Source: Pseudomonas sp. KU26590 (lineage in GTDB: Bacteria > Pseudomonadota > Gammaproteobacteria > Pseudomonadales > Pseudomonadaceae). Taken from it: a stretch of DNA of 64,000 nt. Shown here piece after piece: positions 51,299-60,420 of this stretch (position 1 is its first letter; each line of letters opens with the position of its first letter). The position numbers and the translations under genes were made by a program. The stretch covers positions 124,001 to 188,000 of the forward strand of contig NZ_CP110644.1 of assembly GCF_026153515.1 (NCBI RefSeq). Reading direction: 5' to 3'. Below the pieces are notes generated by a model. It was given only the letters and a program-made list of their open reading frames with translations. It was not told where the DNA came from and ran no database searches.

Positions 51299-52666
51299 AT
51301 GCAGAAAGAAACCGAAATCAAACTCCGCGTCAGCCGCGAAACCCTCATAGCCCTGCGCGAGCACCCGTTGCTGAAGAAGCGCAACAAGAGCGGCTGGGAG
51401 CGGTTGGAGCTGTTCAATCAGTACTTCGACACCCCAGAGCGCGAACTGGCCCATGCCAAGGTTGCGCTGCGCCTGCGCCGCGACGGCGACGCAATTATTC
51501 AGACCCTCAAGACCCGCGGCCAGAGCGTCGCAGGCCTGTCCGAGCGTAACGAATACAACTGGGACGTACCCAAGGCCAAGCTGGACCTGAAGAAGCTCGA
51601 CGGCGAATGCTGGCCCGAGCAACTGGCGGATCTGGACAAGAAAACCATCAAGCCGGTGTTCACCACTGATTTCGTCCGCGAGAAAGCGGAAATCGCCTGG
51701 GGCCGTGGCAAGTCCAAGGTAGTCATCGAGGCAGCGCTGGACTTGGGCAAAGTGGTCGCCGGCAAGCAGCAGGAAGAAATCTGCGAGCTGGAACTGGAAT
51801 TGCGTGAAGGCGACCCTGCCGCGCTGCTGGAACTGGCCGCAGAGCTGGCCGAGAAACTGCCGCTGATGCCCTGCGATATCAGCAAGGCCGAGCGTGGCTA
51901 TCGTCTGTTCGACGCCAGCAGCTACTCAGTCAAGCTGCCGACGCCCGAGCTGCATGGCGAACTCTCGGTAGACGACGCCTTCAGCGCCATCGCCTGGTTC
52001 CTGCTCGGCAGCAGCCAGCGTCTGGCCGAGCAATACCGCTTCAACGGTCACTGGAGCCTGCTGCAGGAGTGGGTCGAAGTGCTCGCTGAACTGCGCGCCC
52101 TGGCCGGCAGCCTCGGTCAGGCCGCGCCGCGCGCAACGACCCATGACCTGCGCGCTGCGCTGGACGCTTTGCTGGAAGACTGGCGCACGCTGGTGCTCGC
52201 CGGTCAGGAAGATGGCGACGTACGCGCCGCTGCCCATGAGCAGTTCATCGAAGAGCTGCAGGACACCCGCTGGGGCCTGTTCTCGCTGACCACCTCGCGC
52301 TGGTTGATGGCGCGCAGCTGGACGGTCGAGCGCAACAACCGTGGCAACCGTCAGGGCCACGCGATGCTCAGCAGTTGGGTGCCGCGTTTCCTGGGCGATG
52401 AAGCCACCGCGCTGAACCTGCCGCGCTACCAGCAGCAGCCGGAAGACCTCGCCGAGCAACTGCCACGCATCGAGCGCATTCAGGTCTGGCTGCACTACGC
52501 CCGCCAGGCCCTCGACCTGCCTGAGCTGGATCGCTTGTACGGCGAGTTGAACAAGCTTGAGCAACTGGCGCATCTGGACATCACCGACGAAATCCTCGAT
52601 GCCCGTATGCAGCAAACCATCACCGTGCTGCAAAGCCGGGCGTGGAAGACATTGTTGAAGTTGTAA
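51299..52666 (+). CDS. CYTH-CHAD inorganic triphosphatase (YgiF-like)
   Basis: A 455-residue two-domain protein. The CYTH domain begins with the defining EIKLRV (ExExK type) and goes on with QYFDTPERELAHAKVALRLRR and FERKAEIAWGRG-like positive residues; the CHAD domain (about 215-455) is helical with many His/Arg (HDLRAALDALLEDWR, RIERIQVWLHYAR). This matches E. coli YgiF, which hydrolyses tripolyphosphate; CHAD domains bind polyphosphate. ATG 51299. It is divergent from argE. Confidence 0.9.
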   Translation: MQKETEIKLRVSRETLIALREHPLLKKRNKSGWERLELFNQYFDTPERELAHAKVALRLRRDGDAIIQTLKTRGQSVAGLSERNEYNWDVPKAKLDLKKLDGECWPEQLADLDKKTIKPVFTTDFVREKAEIAWGRGKSKVVIEAALDLGKVVAGKQQEEICELELELREGDPAALLELAAELAEKLPLMPCDISKAERGYRLFDASSYSVKLPTPELHGELSVDDAFSAIAWFLLGSSQRLAEQYRFNGHWSLLQEWVEVLAELRALAGSLGQAAPRATTHDLRAALDALLEDWRTLVLAGQEDGDVRAAAHEQFIEELQDTRWGLFSLTTSRWLMARSWTVERNNRGNRQGHAMLSSWVPRFLGDEATALNLPRYQQQPEDLAEQLPRIERIQVWLHYARQALDLPELDRLYGELNKLEQLAHLDITDEILDARMQQTITVLQSRAWKTLLKL

Positions 52667-52700
52667 GACGCTGTCAGTAGGACCGGCTGACGCTGTTTTG

Positions 52701-52950
52701 GTAGGACCGGCTTTAGCCGGGAAGAGGCCGGTTTGTACACTCTTATCTTTGTGGTGTACCCACTTACGCCTTCCCGGCTAAAGCCGGTCCCACGAACGGC
52801 ACGCGGTGTGTTAGTAGGACCGGCTTTAGCCGGGAAGAGGCCAGTGGCAGCACCTTAAGTTTTGTGGTGTGCCTACCGACGCCTTCCCGGCTATAGCCAG
52901 TCCTACGAAAGGCAAGCGGTGTGTTAGTAGGACCGGCTTTAGCCGGGAAA
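52701..52950. repeat. Tandem REPs of the ACCGGCTTTAGCCGGGAA family, 113-bp period
   Basis: GTAGGACCGGCTTTAGCCGG occurs at 52701, 52814 and 52927, and inverse copies (TTCCCGGCTAAAGCCGGTCC; TTCCCGGCTATAGCCAGTCC) sit about 60-70 bp after the first two. A shortened head is at 52677. This family is unrelated in head sequence to the GCGCTTGCCCGCGA type that dominates the window. Confidence 0.92.
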
Positions 52951-52958
52951 GGCGACAC

Positions 52959-53429
52959 CTACCTCATAATCGGCAAGCTCGTCGTTGATTTGATCTCCGA
53001 CAACGCAACGGTCGAATTCACTTCCTGAATCCCCGGCACCAGCGAAAGCTTTTCGAAGAAGAATCGCTCGTACGCTTCGATGTCCGGCGTGACGATGCGC
53101 AGCAAAAAGTCCACCGACCCCATTAGCACATAACACTCCAGCACTTCGGGAAAGCCACGGATCGCCTCGGTGAATTCAGTGAAGTTGGACCGACCGTGGG
53201 CGTTGAGTTTTACCTCCGCAAAAATCTGCGTATTCAGGCCAATCTTCTTGCGATCCAGCAATGTCACCTGCCGTCGGATTACGCCCTCATCTTTGAGCCT
53301 CTGGATCCGCCGCCAGCAAGGCGACTGCGACAGGCCGACCTGCTCGGCGATCTGCGCGCTGGACAGCGACGCATCCTCCTGCAGCAGCGCCAGAATCTTG
53401 CGATCGTAAGCATCCAGCTCGATTTGCAT
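52959..53429 (-). CDS. Lrp/AsnC-family transcriptional regulator
   Basis: A 156-residue regulator: N-terminal helix-turn-helix in SSAQIAEQVGLSQSPCWRRIQRLKDEGVI and a C-terminal RAM ligand domain (ECYVLMGSVDFLLRIVTPDIEAYERF). ATG 53429 has AGGA 8 nt upstream; a TTG 6 bases earlier is less likely. The amino acid sensed is unknown. It is divergent from the 115-aa unknown gene, a probable target. Confidence 0.93.
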   Translation of the reverse strand: MQIELDAYDRKILALLQEDASLSSAQIAEQVGLSQSPCWRRIQRLKDEGVIRRQVTLLDRKKIGLNTQIFAEVKLNAHGRSNFTEFTEAIRGFPEVLECYVLMGSVDFLLRIVTPDIEAYERFFFEKLSLVPGIQEVNSTVALSEIKSTTSLPIMR

Positions 53430-53575
53430 AATCAATTCCTGAAAGGAGGCTGCCGCACATAAACAAGTCTCATCCAGCCTAATACAGCGCGTCTTCGATC
53501 AGAAATTTCTTTTTCAGCGTGTAAAACTTTCTCCCGTCAAACGTCATTCCAACGACGAGACCCTGGAGATCCCCC

Positions 53576-53923
53576 ATGTCACATTTCGAAGCCGCCAGCC
53601 CTGCACCTTTTCGCCACGATGCCTGGTCCGTCGGCAACGCTCACTGCCTGTCGCGCTATCAAATCCTTGCCGAGGCAGAAGCTGACGTACTCTGCCGGCT
53701 GCTCAACCTGTTCGCGATGCAGTACCTGATTCCCCAACAGGTCAGCGTGTTGCAGCAGGAAGGCGTGCTGATGGTGAGCATTGAGGTGGGCGGCATGACG
53801 TGGCACCGCGCTCAGGTGATTGGCGAAAAAATGCGCAACCTGATCAGTGTTTGCTCGGTCGAACTTGAACCCGTGGGCGATTTGCACGTCGTAACCGAGG
53901 CCGTCTCACTCGCCGCCAGTTGA
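53576..53923 (+). CDS. Hypothetical protein, 115 aa, divergent from lrp
   Basis: Not recognised. A soluble protein with an N-terminal HDAWSVGNAHCLSRYQILAE, a helix (EADVLCRLLNLFAMQYLIP), then VSVLQQEGVLMVSIEVGGMTWHRAQVIGEKMRNLISV, a beta-alpha-beta layout such as an ACT-type ligand domain has, and a final strand (VELEPVGDLHVV). The start is ATG 53576. It shares a 147-bp gap with the lrp gene, and Lrp-family regulators often control the gene on the other side of such gaps. Confidence 0.7.
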   Translation: MSHFEAASPAPFRHDAWSVGNAHCLSRYQILAEAEADVLCRLLNLFAMQYLIPQQVSVLQQEGVLMVSIEVGGMTWHRAQVIGEKMRNLISVCSVELEPVGDLHVVTEAVSLAAS

Positions 53924-54035
53924 GTGCTCCGAAAATATTGGCAACGCTTCGCTACCGGCAGGGCGCAACAACTGGCACGCTTGGGACTACTCTTGCTCAA
54001 CACCGAAGTAAGCCGTCTCGTCCCAAGGAGCCCGC

Positions 54036-55820
54036 ATGTCCGTCCTCGCCTCATCATCTCAGGACCGCTGGCTGGATCTGAACGAAGTACTGCGTGACCT
54101 CGTCGCGCAGGGATACCTCGATCAGGACAACGCCGAATATGCGCTCACGCTGCGCCGAGCCGCACAGAACCTCCACGCCCACCCGCTCGAACTCATCGCC
54201 ACCCAGCAGTTCGATAACCACAAGCGGCCCGGCAAGAAACTCGACCTCGAAACCCTGACCGCCTGGCTGGCTGAGCAATCCGGCCAGCCGTACCTGCGCA
54301 TCGACCCGCTGAAAATCAACGTCGCCGCCGTGACCCCGTTGATGTCCTACGCCTTCGCCCAGCGCCACAAGATTCTGGCGGTGGACGTCGATCGCGACGC
54401 AGTGACCATCGCCAGTGCGCAACCGTACGTGAATGCGTGGGAAGCCGACCTGACCCACGTACTGAAAATGCCGATCAAACGCGTGGTCGCCAATCCCGTT
54501 GACGTGCAGAAACTGGCCGTCGAGTTTTATCGGCTGGCGAAATCGGTCAGCGGCGCGAGTGCCAGTGATCAGAAAATCAGCAACATGGGCAACTTCGAAC
54601 AGTTGCTCAAGCTCGGCGCCAGCGATCAGGAGCCGGACGCCAACGACGCGCATATCGTCAATATCGTCGACTGGCTGTTCCAGTACGCCTACCAGCAGCG
54701 AGCGAGCGATATTCACATCGAGCCCCGCCGTGAGGCCGGTACCGTCCGCTTCCGCATCGACGGCGTGCTGCACAACGTGTATCAATTCCCGCCGCAGGTG
54801 GCGATGGCCGTGACCAGCCGCCTGAAAAGCCTGGGCCGGATGAACGTGGCCGAGAAGCGCAAGCCCCAGGACGGTCGGGTAAAAACCAAGACGCCTGACG
54901 GTGGCGAGGTGGAGCTGCGGCTATCGACGCTGCCCACAGCCTTCGGCGAAAAGATGGTCATGCGGATTTTTGACCCGGAAGTGCTGCTCAAGGACTTCGA
55001 CCAGCTCGGGTTCTCCGGCGATGACCTGCGTCGCTGGGAGGGCATGACCCGGCAGCCCAACGGCATCATTCTGGTGACCGGCCCGACCGGTTCCGGCAAG
55101 ACCACAACGCTGTACACGACGCTGAAGATGCTGGCGACTTCGGAAGTGAACCTCTGCACCATCGAGGACCCGATCGAAATGGTGGAGCCGGCGTTCAATC
55201 AGATGCAGGTGCAACACAACATCGACTTGACCTTTGCCAGCGGCGTGCGCGCACTGATGCGGCAAGACCCGGACATCATCATGATCGGCGAGATTCGCGA
55301 CCTGGAAACCGCAGAAATGGCGATCCAGGCGGCGTTGACCGGTCACTTGGTGCTGTCGACGCTGCACACCAACGACGCGCCCAGCGCCATCAGCCGTCTA
55401 CTGGAACTGGGCGTGCCGCATTACCTGCTTAAGGCGACAATCCTCGGCGTGATGGCGCAGCGCTTGGTGCGGACGCTGTGCCCGCACTGCAAGGCGCCGA
55501 TCGAAATGGATGAGGTCGACTGGCAGACCCTGACACGGCCGTGGCAGGCGCCAGTGCCAACCGGCGCGCATCGGGCAGTGGGTTGCGCGGAGTGCCGCGA
55601 CACGGGTTATCGAGGGCGTGCGGGGGTGTACGAGATCATGTTGATGTCGGACGCCGTGAAGTCGCTGATCACGGCGGACCTGGACCTGACGGCGTTGCGT
55701 CGACAAGGGTTCAAGGACGGTATGCGCAGCCTGCGGTTGTCCGGCGCGCAAAAGGTCGCAGCGGGGTTGACGACGGTCGAAGAGGTGCTGCGCGTGACAC
55801 CGCAGAGCGAGCAGCGCTAA
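54036..55820 (+). CDS. GspE/PilB-family secretion ATPase (orphan)
   Basis: A 594-residue type II secretion/type IV pilus assembly ATPase. N-terminal GspE-N2 domain (about 1-170), then Walker A GPTGSGKTTT, the Asp box (IHIEPRR), Walker B and His box (IMIGEIRDLETAEMAIQAALTGHLVLSTLHTND), and a zinc site CPHC...CAEC. AAGGAG precedes ATG 54036. None of the other secretion genes (gspF, gspG, pilC) are next to it, so it must serve a machine encoded elsewhere, or is a relic. Confidence 0.9.
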   Translation: MSVLASSSQDRWLDLNEVLRDLVAQGYLDQDNAEYALTLRRAAQNLHAHPLELIATQQFDNHKRPGKKLDLETLTAWLAEQSGQPYLRIDPLKINVAAVTPLMSYAFAQRHKILAVDVDRDAVTIASAQPYVNAWEADLTHVLKMPIKRVVANPVDVQKLAVEFYRLAKSVSGASASDQKISNMGNFEQLLKLGASDQEPDANDAHIVNIVDWLFQYAYQQRASDIHIEPRREAGTVRFRIDGVLHNVYQFPPQVAMAVTSRLKSLGRMNVAEKRKPQDGRVKTKTPDGGEVELRLSTLPTAFGEKMVMRIFDPEVLLKDFDQLGFSGDDLRRWEGMTRQPNGIILVTGPTGSGKTTTLYTTLKMLATSEVNLCTIEDPIEMVEPAFNQMQVQHNIDLTFASGVRALMRQDPDIIMIGEIRDLETAEMAIQAALTGHLVLSTLHTNDAPSAISRLLELGVPHYLLKATILGVMAQRLVRTLCPHCKAPIEMDEVDWQTLTRPWQAPVPTGAHRAVGCAECRDTGYRGRAGVYEIMLMSDAVKSLITADLDLTALRRQGFKDGMRSLRLSGAQKVAAGLTTVEEVLRVTPQSEQR

Positions 55821-55831
55821 GCCCGCCGACT

Positions 55832-56059
55832 GTAGGAGCGCGCTTGCCCGCGAAAATGTCAGATGACTCACCACCGAGTTAGCGGACATGCCGCAATCGC
55901 TGTAGGAGCCGGCTTGCTGGCGAATGAGGCGTGTCAGTCGATGCATTCGTAGCTCACGTAACGCCTTCGCCAGCAAGCCGGCTCCTACGGAATTCGGGTG
56001 GGTCAATTTACCTTTGTGTTAGACGATCTGACGCCTTCGCGGGCAAGCCCGCTCCTACA
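55832..56059. repeat. REP/REPIN cluster
   Basis: A single GCGCTTGCCCGCGA REP at 55832, then a pair of inverted GGAGCCGGCTTGCTGGCGAA heads from 55902 to 55989, then an inverted GCGGGCAAGCCCGCTCC near 56038-56059. They fill the gap between the convergent ATPase and idnD genes. Confidence 0.9.
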
Positions 56060-56109
56060 GGTTTTACGCGCCGGCAATCACCGATCACACCTTCATCAAC
56101 GCCGTGCTT

Positions 56110-57159
56110 TCACTGGTCCGGCACGCCGAAATCCAGCACCACTTTCATAGCCTGCTGCTTGTCCCCGGCCAGTTCGAACGCTTGGACGGCATCCTGAAAC
56201 GCGAGGGTGTGGGAGATCACCGGCGTGACATCAATCACCTTGCGATTGAGCAAGTCCACCGCCTGGGCGAATTCGGGGTGGAAGCGAAAGGTGCCACGCA
56301 GGTCGATTTCCTTGCCCACCACCAGATTCAGCGGAATCGCCACATCGCCACCGAGGCCGACCGTCACCACAATCCCGCGCGGGCGTATGCAGGTCAGGCC
56401 ATCGCGCAAGGCTTGCGCGCTGCCGGAGGCCTCGAACATCACGTCGAAATAACCCTTGTCGGCGGTATAGCGCGCCAGTGCTTCGGGCTCGTCGCGCAGA
56501 TTGTGGGTTTCGCTGGCACCCATGCGGCGCGCGCACGCCAGCGCGCTGTCGCTCAGATCCGCGGCAATAATCTGCAACGCACCCGCCGCGCGCAGGCTGC
56601 CGATCAGCAAGTTGCCGATCGGGCCGCAGCCGGTCACCAGTACGCGCTTGCCGAACACACCGCCGGCACGCTGGATGGCATGAAGCCCGACCGACAGGGG
56701 CTCGGCCAGTGCGCCTTCAGCCAGGCTCGTGGTCGGCGCCAACAGATGCGCCTGGCTAGACTCGATCACCAGATGCTCGCAGAACGCACCCTGAATGTGC
56801 GGAAACGGCATCGCGCTGCCGTAAAAACGCATGTTCAGGCAATGGTTGGGCAGGCCTTCGTGACAGTATTTGCAGTCGCCGCACGGCCGTGACGGCGACA
56901 CGGATATCCGTTGCCCGACGCTGAAAGCGCTCTGCGCGTCGCCGACTTCCTCGATGACCGCCGAGATTTCATGGCCGAGGACCATCGGCTCTTTCAGCCG
57001 AACCGCGCCGAAACCGCCGTGCTGGTAGTAGTGCAGATCCGAGCCACAAATACCGCCGCGAGCAACGCGTACGCGCAACTCGCCGGCAGACAGCGGCAAC
57101 GCCTCGGTGCCGGGCTCGACACGCAGGTCTTTCGCGGCATGGCAGACAATCGCTTGCAT
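56110..57159 (-). CDS. idnD: L-idonate 5-dehydrogenase
   Basis: A 349-residue zinc-dependent medium-chain dehydrogenase. The catalytic zinc site is GGICGSDLHYY with GHE, the structural zinc site is CGDCKYCHEGLPNHC, and the NAD fold has VLVTGCGPIGNLLIGSLRAAGA. It matches L-idonate 5-dehydrogenase (L-idonate to 5-keto-gluconate). ATG 57159 sits 7 nt after GGAG. It ends the pair with the idnO-like gene just upstream, 14 bp apart. Confidence 0.88.
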   Translation of the reverse strand: MQAIVCHAAKDLRVEPGTEALPLSAGELRVRVARGGICGSDLHYYQHGGFGAVRLKEPMVLGHEISAVIEEVGDAQSAFSVGQRISVSPSRPCGDCKYCHEGLPNHCLNMRFYGSAMPFPHIQGAFCEHLVIESSQAHLLAPTTSLAEGALAEPLSVGLHAIQRAGGVFGKRVLVTGCGPIGNLLIGSLRAAGALQIIAADLSDSALACARRMGASETHNLRDEPEALARYTADKGYFDVMFEASGSAQALRDGLTCIRPRGIVVTVGLGGDVAIPLNLVVGKEIDLRGTFRFHPEFAQAVDLLNRKVIDVTPVISHTLAFQDAVQAFELAGDKQQAMKVVLDFGVPDQ

Positions 57160-57173
57160 GATCATTCTCCGGA

Positions 57174-57944
57174 TTACAGCGATGCCGTGATGGCACCGTC
57201 GACGTAAAGGATGTGGCCGTTGACGAAGCTGGCCGCGTCCGAGGCCAGAAACACCGCCGCGCCCGCCAGCTCCGACACTTCGCCCCAACGACGGCTTGGC
57301 GTGCGTTGCACCAGCCAGTCGCTGAATTCAGTGTTGGCCACCAACGCAGCGTTCAGTTCGGTCTTGAAGTAGCCCGGCCCGATGCCGTTGACGTTGAGAC
57401 CGAATGGGCCCCAGTCGATCGCCATGCCTTTGGTCAGCATCTTCAGCGCGCCCTTGCTTGCCGTGTACGGCGCGATACCCGGGCGGCCCAGCTCGCTCTG
57501 CACCGAACAGATGTTGATGATGCGCCCGCGTCCACGCGGGATCATGCAGCGCGCGACGGCCTGGCCGACGAAAAACGCGCTGTCCAGGTTCGTGCGCATC
57601 AGCTCGTGCCAGTCCGCCTCGGCGAACTCCGCCAGCGGCCCGCGCCGCTGGATGCCCGCGTTGTTGACCAGGATTTCCAACGGCCCGACACGCTCTTCGA
57701 TTGCCTGAACTGCAGCGGCGACCGCCGTGCTGTCCGTCACGTCGAAACTCTGTGTGTGAACCGCATGCCCCTCGGCCGCAAGGGCCTGGGCAGCCGATTG
57801 CAGCGTATCGGCATTACGGCCGTTGAGCACGACCGTCGCGCCCGCTTCGGCCAAGCCCCGGGCGATCGCCAGGCCAATGCCTGCGCTGGAGCCGGTAATC
57901 AGCGCCACCCTGCCGTCAAGACGAAAACTTTCCAGAAAAGCCAT
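57174..57944 (-). CDS. idnO: SDR-family 5-keto-gluconate reductase
   Basis: A 256-residue short-chain dehydrogenase. Cofactor motif [19 protein letters not shown] at about residue 92, and the catalytic Ser-Tyr-Lys in [23 protein letters not shown]. It matches gluconate 5-dehydrogenase (IdnO), which reduces 5-keto-gluconate to gluconate, so the idnD-idnO pair turns L-idonate into gluconate. The kinase idnK, the transporter idnT and the regulator idnR are not beside it. Confidence 0.88.
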   Translation of the reverse strand: MAFLESFRLDGRVALITGSSAGIGLAIARGLAEAGATVVLNGRNADTLQSAAQALAAEGHAVHTQSFDVTDSTAVAAAVQAIEERVGPLEILVNNAGIQRRGPLAEFAEADWHELMRTNLDSAFFVGQAVARCMIPRGRGRIINICSVQSELGRPGIAPYTASKGALKMLTKGMAIDWGPFGLNVNGIGPGYFKTELNAALVANTEFSDWLVQRTPSRRWGEVSELAGAAVFLASDAASFVNGHILYVDGAITASL

Positions 57945-58088
57945 GACGCCCTCCTATTGTTTTTGCCGTTTGAGTCTCAATGGCCTGCGCCAGCTATTCT
58001 TCCAGTGATACAAAAAGGTTCGCCGCGCAGACTTCAGTCCCCGTACTCTGCCCGATCAACTTCTCACCGTCATCAACAGGGATCCGTT

Positions 58089-59027
58089 ATGCAAACCGGT
58101 AGTGTGGTTTTACTCTTCGTGGCGCTGGCCATCGCCATCGTGTTCATGGGCTTCAAGGTGGTGCCCCAGGGTTATCAGTGGACCGTCGAACGCTTCGGGC
58201 GCTACACCAACACCCTCAAGCCCGGGCTGAACATCATCGTGCCGCTGGTGGACCGCATCGGGCACAAGCTGAACATGATGGAGACCGTGCTCGACATCCC
58301 GCCCCAAGAGGTCATCACGTCCGACAATGCCACGGTGCAGATCGACGCTGTGTGTTTCTACCAAGTGGTCAACTGCGCCCAGGCCGCCTATGAGGTCAAC
58401 AACCTGCAACACGCCATCCGCAACCTGCTGCAGACCAATATCCGGACCGTGCTGGGTTCGATGGAGCTGGATGCGATGCTCAGCCAGCGTGACGGCATCA
58501 ACGAGCGTCTGCTGCGGATCGTTGATGAAGCTACCGCCCCTTGGGGCATCAAGATCACCCGGATTGAAATAAAGGACATCAGCCCGCCCGCCGACCTCAT
58601 GGCGGCGATGTCGGGCCAGATGAAGGCCGAGCGTATCAAGCGTGCGCAGATCCTTGAGGCCGAGGGCCTTCGCGCGTCGGCCATTCTCACCGCAGAGGGC
58701 AAGAAGCAGGCGCAGATTCTGGAAGCCGAGGGTGAGCGCCAGGCAGCCTTTCTGGAATCCGAGGCCCGCGAGCGTCAGGCCGAGGCTGAGGCACGCGCAA
58801 CCCAGGTGGTTTCCGAAGCCATCGCGGCGGGCGACGTGCAGGCAATCAATTATTTCGTCGCGCAGAAATACATTGATGCGCTGGGGAAACTGGCGTCGGC
58901 CAATAACAGCAAGGTCATCCTCATGCCGCTGGAGGCCAGTCAGATGATCGGCGCCATTGGCGGTATCGGCGAGATCGTCAAGGCATCGTTCGACACGCCC
59001 AAGCCTGAAGCCGGCAAGCGAGTGTGA
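58089..59027 (+). CDS. qmcA: SPFH/stomatin-like membrane protein QmcA
   Basis: A 312-residue protein with one N-terminal transmembrane helix (about 5-22), an SPFH domain ([37 protein letters not shown]) and a coiled coil rich in Ala/Glu/Arg ([20 protein letters not shown]). It matches QmcA and stomatins, which form oligomeric membrane scaffolds. It lies just upstream of an nfeD gene, the usual partner. Confidence 0.92.
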   Translation: MQTGSVVLLFVALAIAIVFMGFKVVPQGYQWTVERFGRYTNTLKPGLNIIVPLVDRIGHKLNMMETVLDIPPQEVITSDNATVQIDAVCFYQVVNCAQAAYEVNNLQHAIRNLLQTNIRTVLGSMELDAMLSQRDGINERLLRIVDEATAPWGIKITRIEIKDISPPADLMAAMSGQMKAERIKRAQILEAEGLRASAILTAEGKKQAQILEAEGERQAAFLESEARERQAEAEARATQVVSEAIAAGDVQAINYFVAQKYIDALGKLASANNSKVILMPLEASQMIGAIGGIGEIVKASFDTPKPEAGKRV

Positions 59028-59030
59028 GCC

Positions 59031-59477
59031 ATGTGGAATTATCTGCAGGATCTGTCGTTCTGGGACTGGCTGGGGCTCGGCGCAGTGCTGCTGATCTTGG
59101 AAGTGTTCGGCGCGGGCGGTTATCTGCTGTGGATCGGCGTCGCTGCAGCGGGGGTCGGCATTCTTACCTACATCCTGCCGGGCTTGAGCTGGGAAGTGCA
59201 GTTCCTGCTGTTCGCCGTGCTGTCGGTCCTGACGGCGCTGTACTGGTGGCGGCGTCAGCGCAGTGTGCAGCGCACGTCGGATCAGCCTGGCCTGAACATG
59301 CGCGGCTCGGAATTGATCGGGCACACGTTTGCCGTACACGACGCGATTGTCAGCGGGCGCGGCAAAATCAAAGTCGGCGACGGTGTCTGGATGGTCACCG
59401 GCCCGGATACGCCGGTGGGCGGGCAGGTGCGGGTGGTTGCCCAGGACGGAACGACTTTGCAGGTCGAGGCGATATGA
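59031..59477 (+). CDS. NfeD-family membrane protein
   Basis: A 148-residue NfeD protein lacking the protease part: two to three hydrophobic helices in the first 75 residues (LGLGAVLLILEVFGAGGYLLWIG) and an OB-fold tail (GSELIGHTFAVHDAIVSGRGKIKVGDGVW). It starts 3 bp after the qmcA stop. NfeD-SPFH pairs are thought to organise membrane microdomains. Confidence 0.92.
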   Translation: MWNYLQDLSFWDWLGLGAVLLILEVFGAGGYLLWIGVAAAGVGILTYILPGLSWEVQFLLFAVLSVLTALYWWRRQRSVQRTSDQPGLNMRGSELIGHTFAVHDAIVSGRGKIKVGDGVWMVTGPDTPVGGQVRVVAQDGTTLQVEAI

Positions 59478-59555
59478 CGCCCTGCCCATGGGGAACTAGA
59501 ACGGGAGATGGCGTATCAAATCGTTTCAGAACAAACCAACATCGGAGTACCTCTC

Positions 59556-59873
59556 ATGCGTCTTAAACTTGCTGTAGCCACGTTAGCCTTGCTTTCCCTG
59601 CCGGTCGGTTCAGCGATGGCCGACGGTTTTCTGCGGGACGTGCTTTCGTCTGGTGCCACAACCGGTTCCACCTACCTGACCTTTCGCCACCACAAGCTGA
59701 TCGTCGCTGCACAAGACGACGCTGGCAGCTTCGTGGCCAGTAACGGCGAAATCCGTGGCCCTTACCTGGAAGCGGCGATGGATCAGGTGCGCAAGGACAA
59801 CCCAGCCCTCAAGGCATCGGACATGGACCTGGCAAACGCCATCCTGGCGAAGAATCTGGTTGCCGAGCAGTGA
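59556..59873 (+). CDS. DUF2388 exported protein
   Basis: A 105-residue protein with a signal peptide (1-22, ending AMA) and the core DGFLRDVLSSGATTGSTYLTFRHHKLIVAA that I recognise as the Pseudomonas DUF2388 family. Function unknown; members are periplasmic. ATG 59556 was chosen for the signal peptide and the GGAG about 9 nt upstream; longer versions lose it. Confidence 0.85.
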   Translation: MRLKLAVATLALLSLPVGSAMADGFLRDVLSSGATTGSTYLTFRHHKLIVAAQDDAGSFVASNGEIRGPYLEAAMDQVRKDNPALKASDMDLANAILAKNLVAEQ

Positions 59874-59924
59874 ATTGAACCTGTCGTGACGAGTTGGCGG
59901 CATAACGTCGATCTCGCTTCCAAC

Positions 59925-59953
59925 AAAAAGCCGCTCATCCGAGCGGCTTTTTT
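59925..59953. terminator. Terminator between DUF2388 gene and gcvH
   Basis: AGCCGCTC (59929-59936) and GAGCGGCT (59941-59948) around ATCC, with five A before and T6 after, usable from both sides. Confidence 0.9.
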
Positions 59954-59970
59954 GCGTCTGACCGATGGGC

Positions 59971-60354
59971 TTATTCGCCGATCAGTGCCTTGTAGCCGGC
60001 TGCGTCGAGCAGCTTGCCCAGGTCTGCGGCATTGGCTGGCTTGACCTTGAAGATCCACGAATCGTAAGGCGAGTTGTTCAATGCCTCAGGCTCCCCGGCC
60101 AGCGCTTCGTTGACTTCAACGACTTCGCCCGCCACTGGCGAGTAGATGTCAGACGCAGCCTTTACCGACTCAACGACACCTGCCTGATCACCTGCGGCCG
60201 CGAAAACTTTACCCACCTCAGGCAGCTCGACGAACACGACGTCACCGAGCGCTTCCTGCGCATGATCGGAAATACCAACAACGATCAGATCACCCTCTTG
60301 CCTGGCCCACTCGTGACTCTCGGCAAAACGCAGTTCGGCGGGAATAGTGCTCAT
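59971..60354 (-). CDS. gcvH: Glycine cleavage system H protein
   Basis: A 127-residue lipoyl carrier. The lipoylated lysine is in [12 protein letters not shown], and the family pattern ELPEVGKVF and [10 protein letters not shown] is intact. It shuttles the aminomethyl group between P, T and L proteins. It follows gcvT by 66 bp on the same strand. gcvP is not encoded on either side within the window. Confidence 0.97.
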   Translation of the reverse strand: MSTIPAELRFAESHEWARQEGDLIVVGISDHAQEALGDVVFVELPEVGKVFAAAGDQAGVVESVKAASDIYSPVAGEVVEVNEALAGEPEALNNSPYDSWIFKVKPANAADLGKLLDAAGYKALIGE

Positions 60355-60420
60355 GTTCTTATCCTCTCTACTTCATCAGGTCAGCGGAAAAACCCGCCAG
60401 GGATGGCTTTCAAATCAGGG

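Noticed and set aside
57213..58088. Long N-terminal extension of the QmcA frame running opposite idnO
   Set aside because: The extension is antisense to the SDR gene; the true start ATG 58089 follows AGGGA and gives a normal SPFH protein with its membrane helix.
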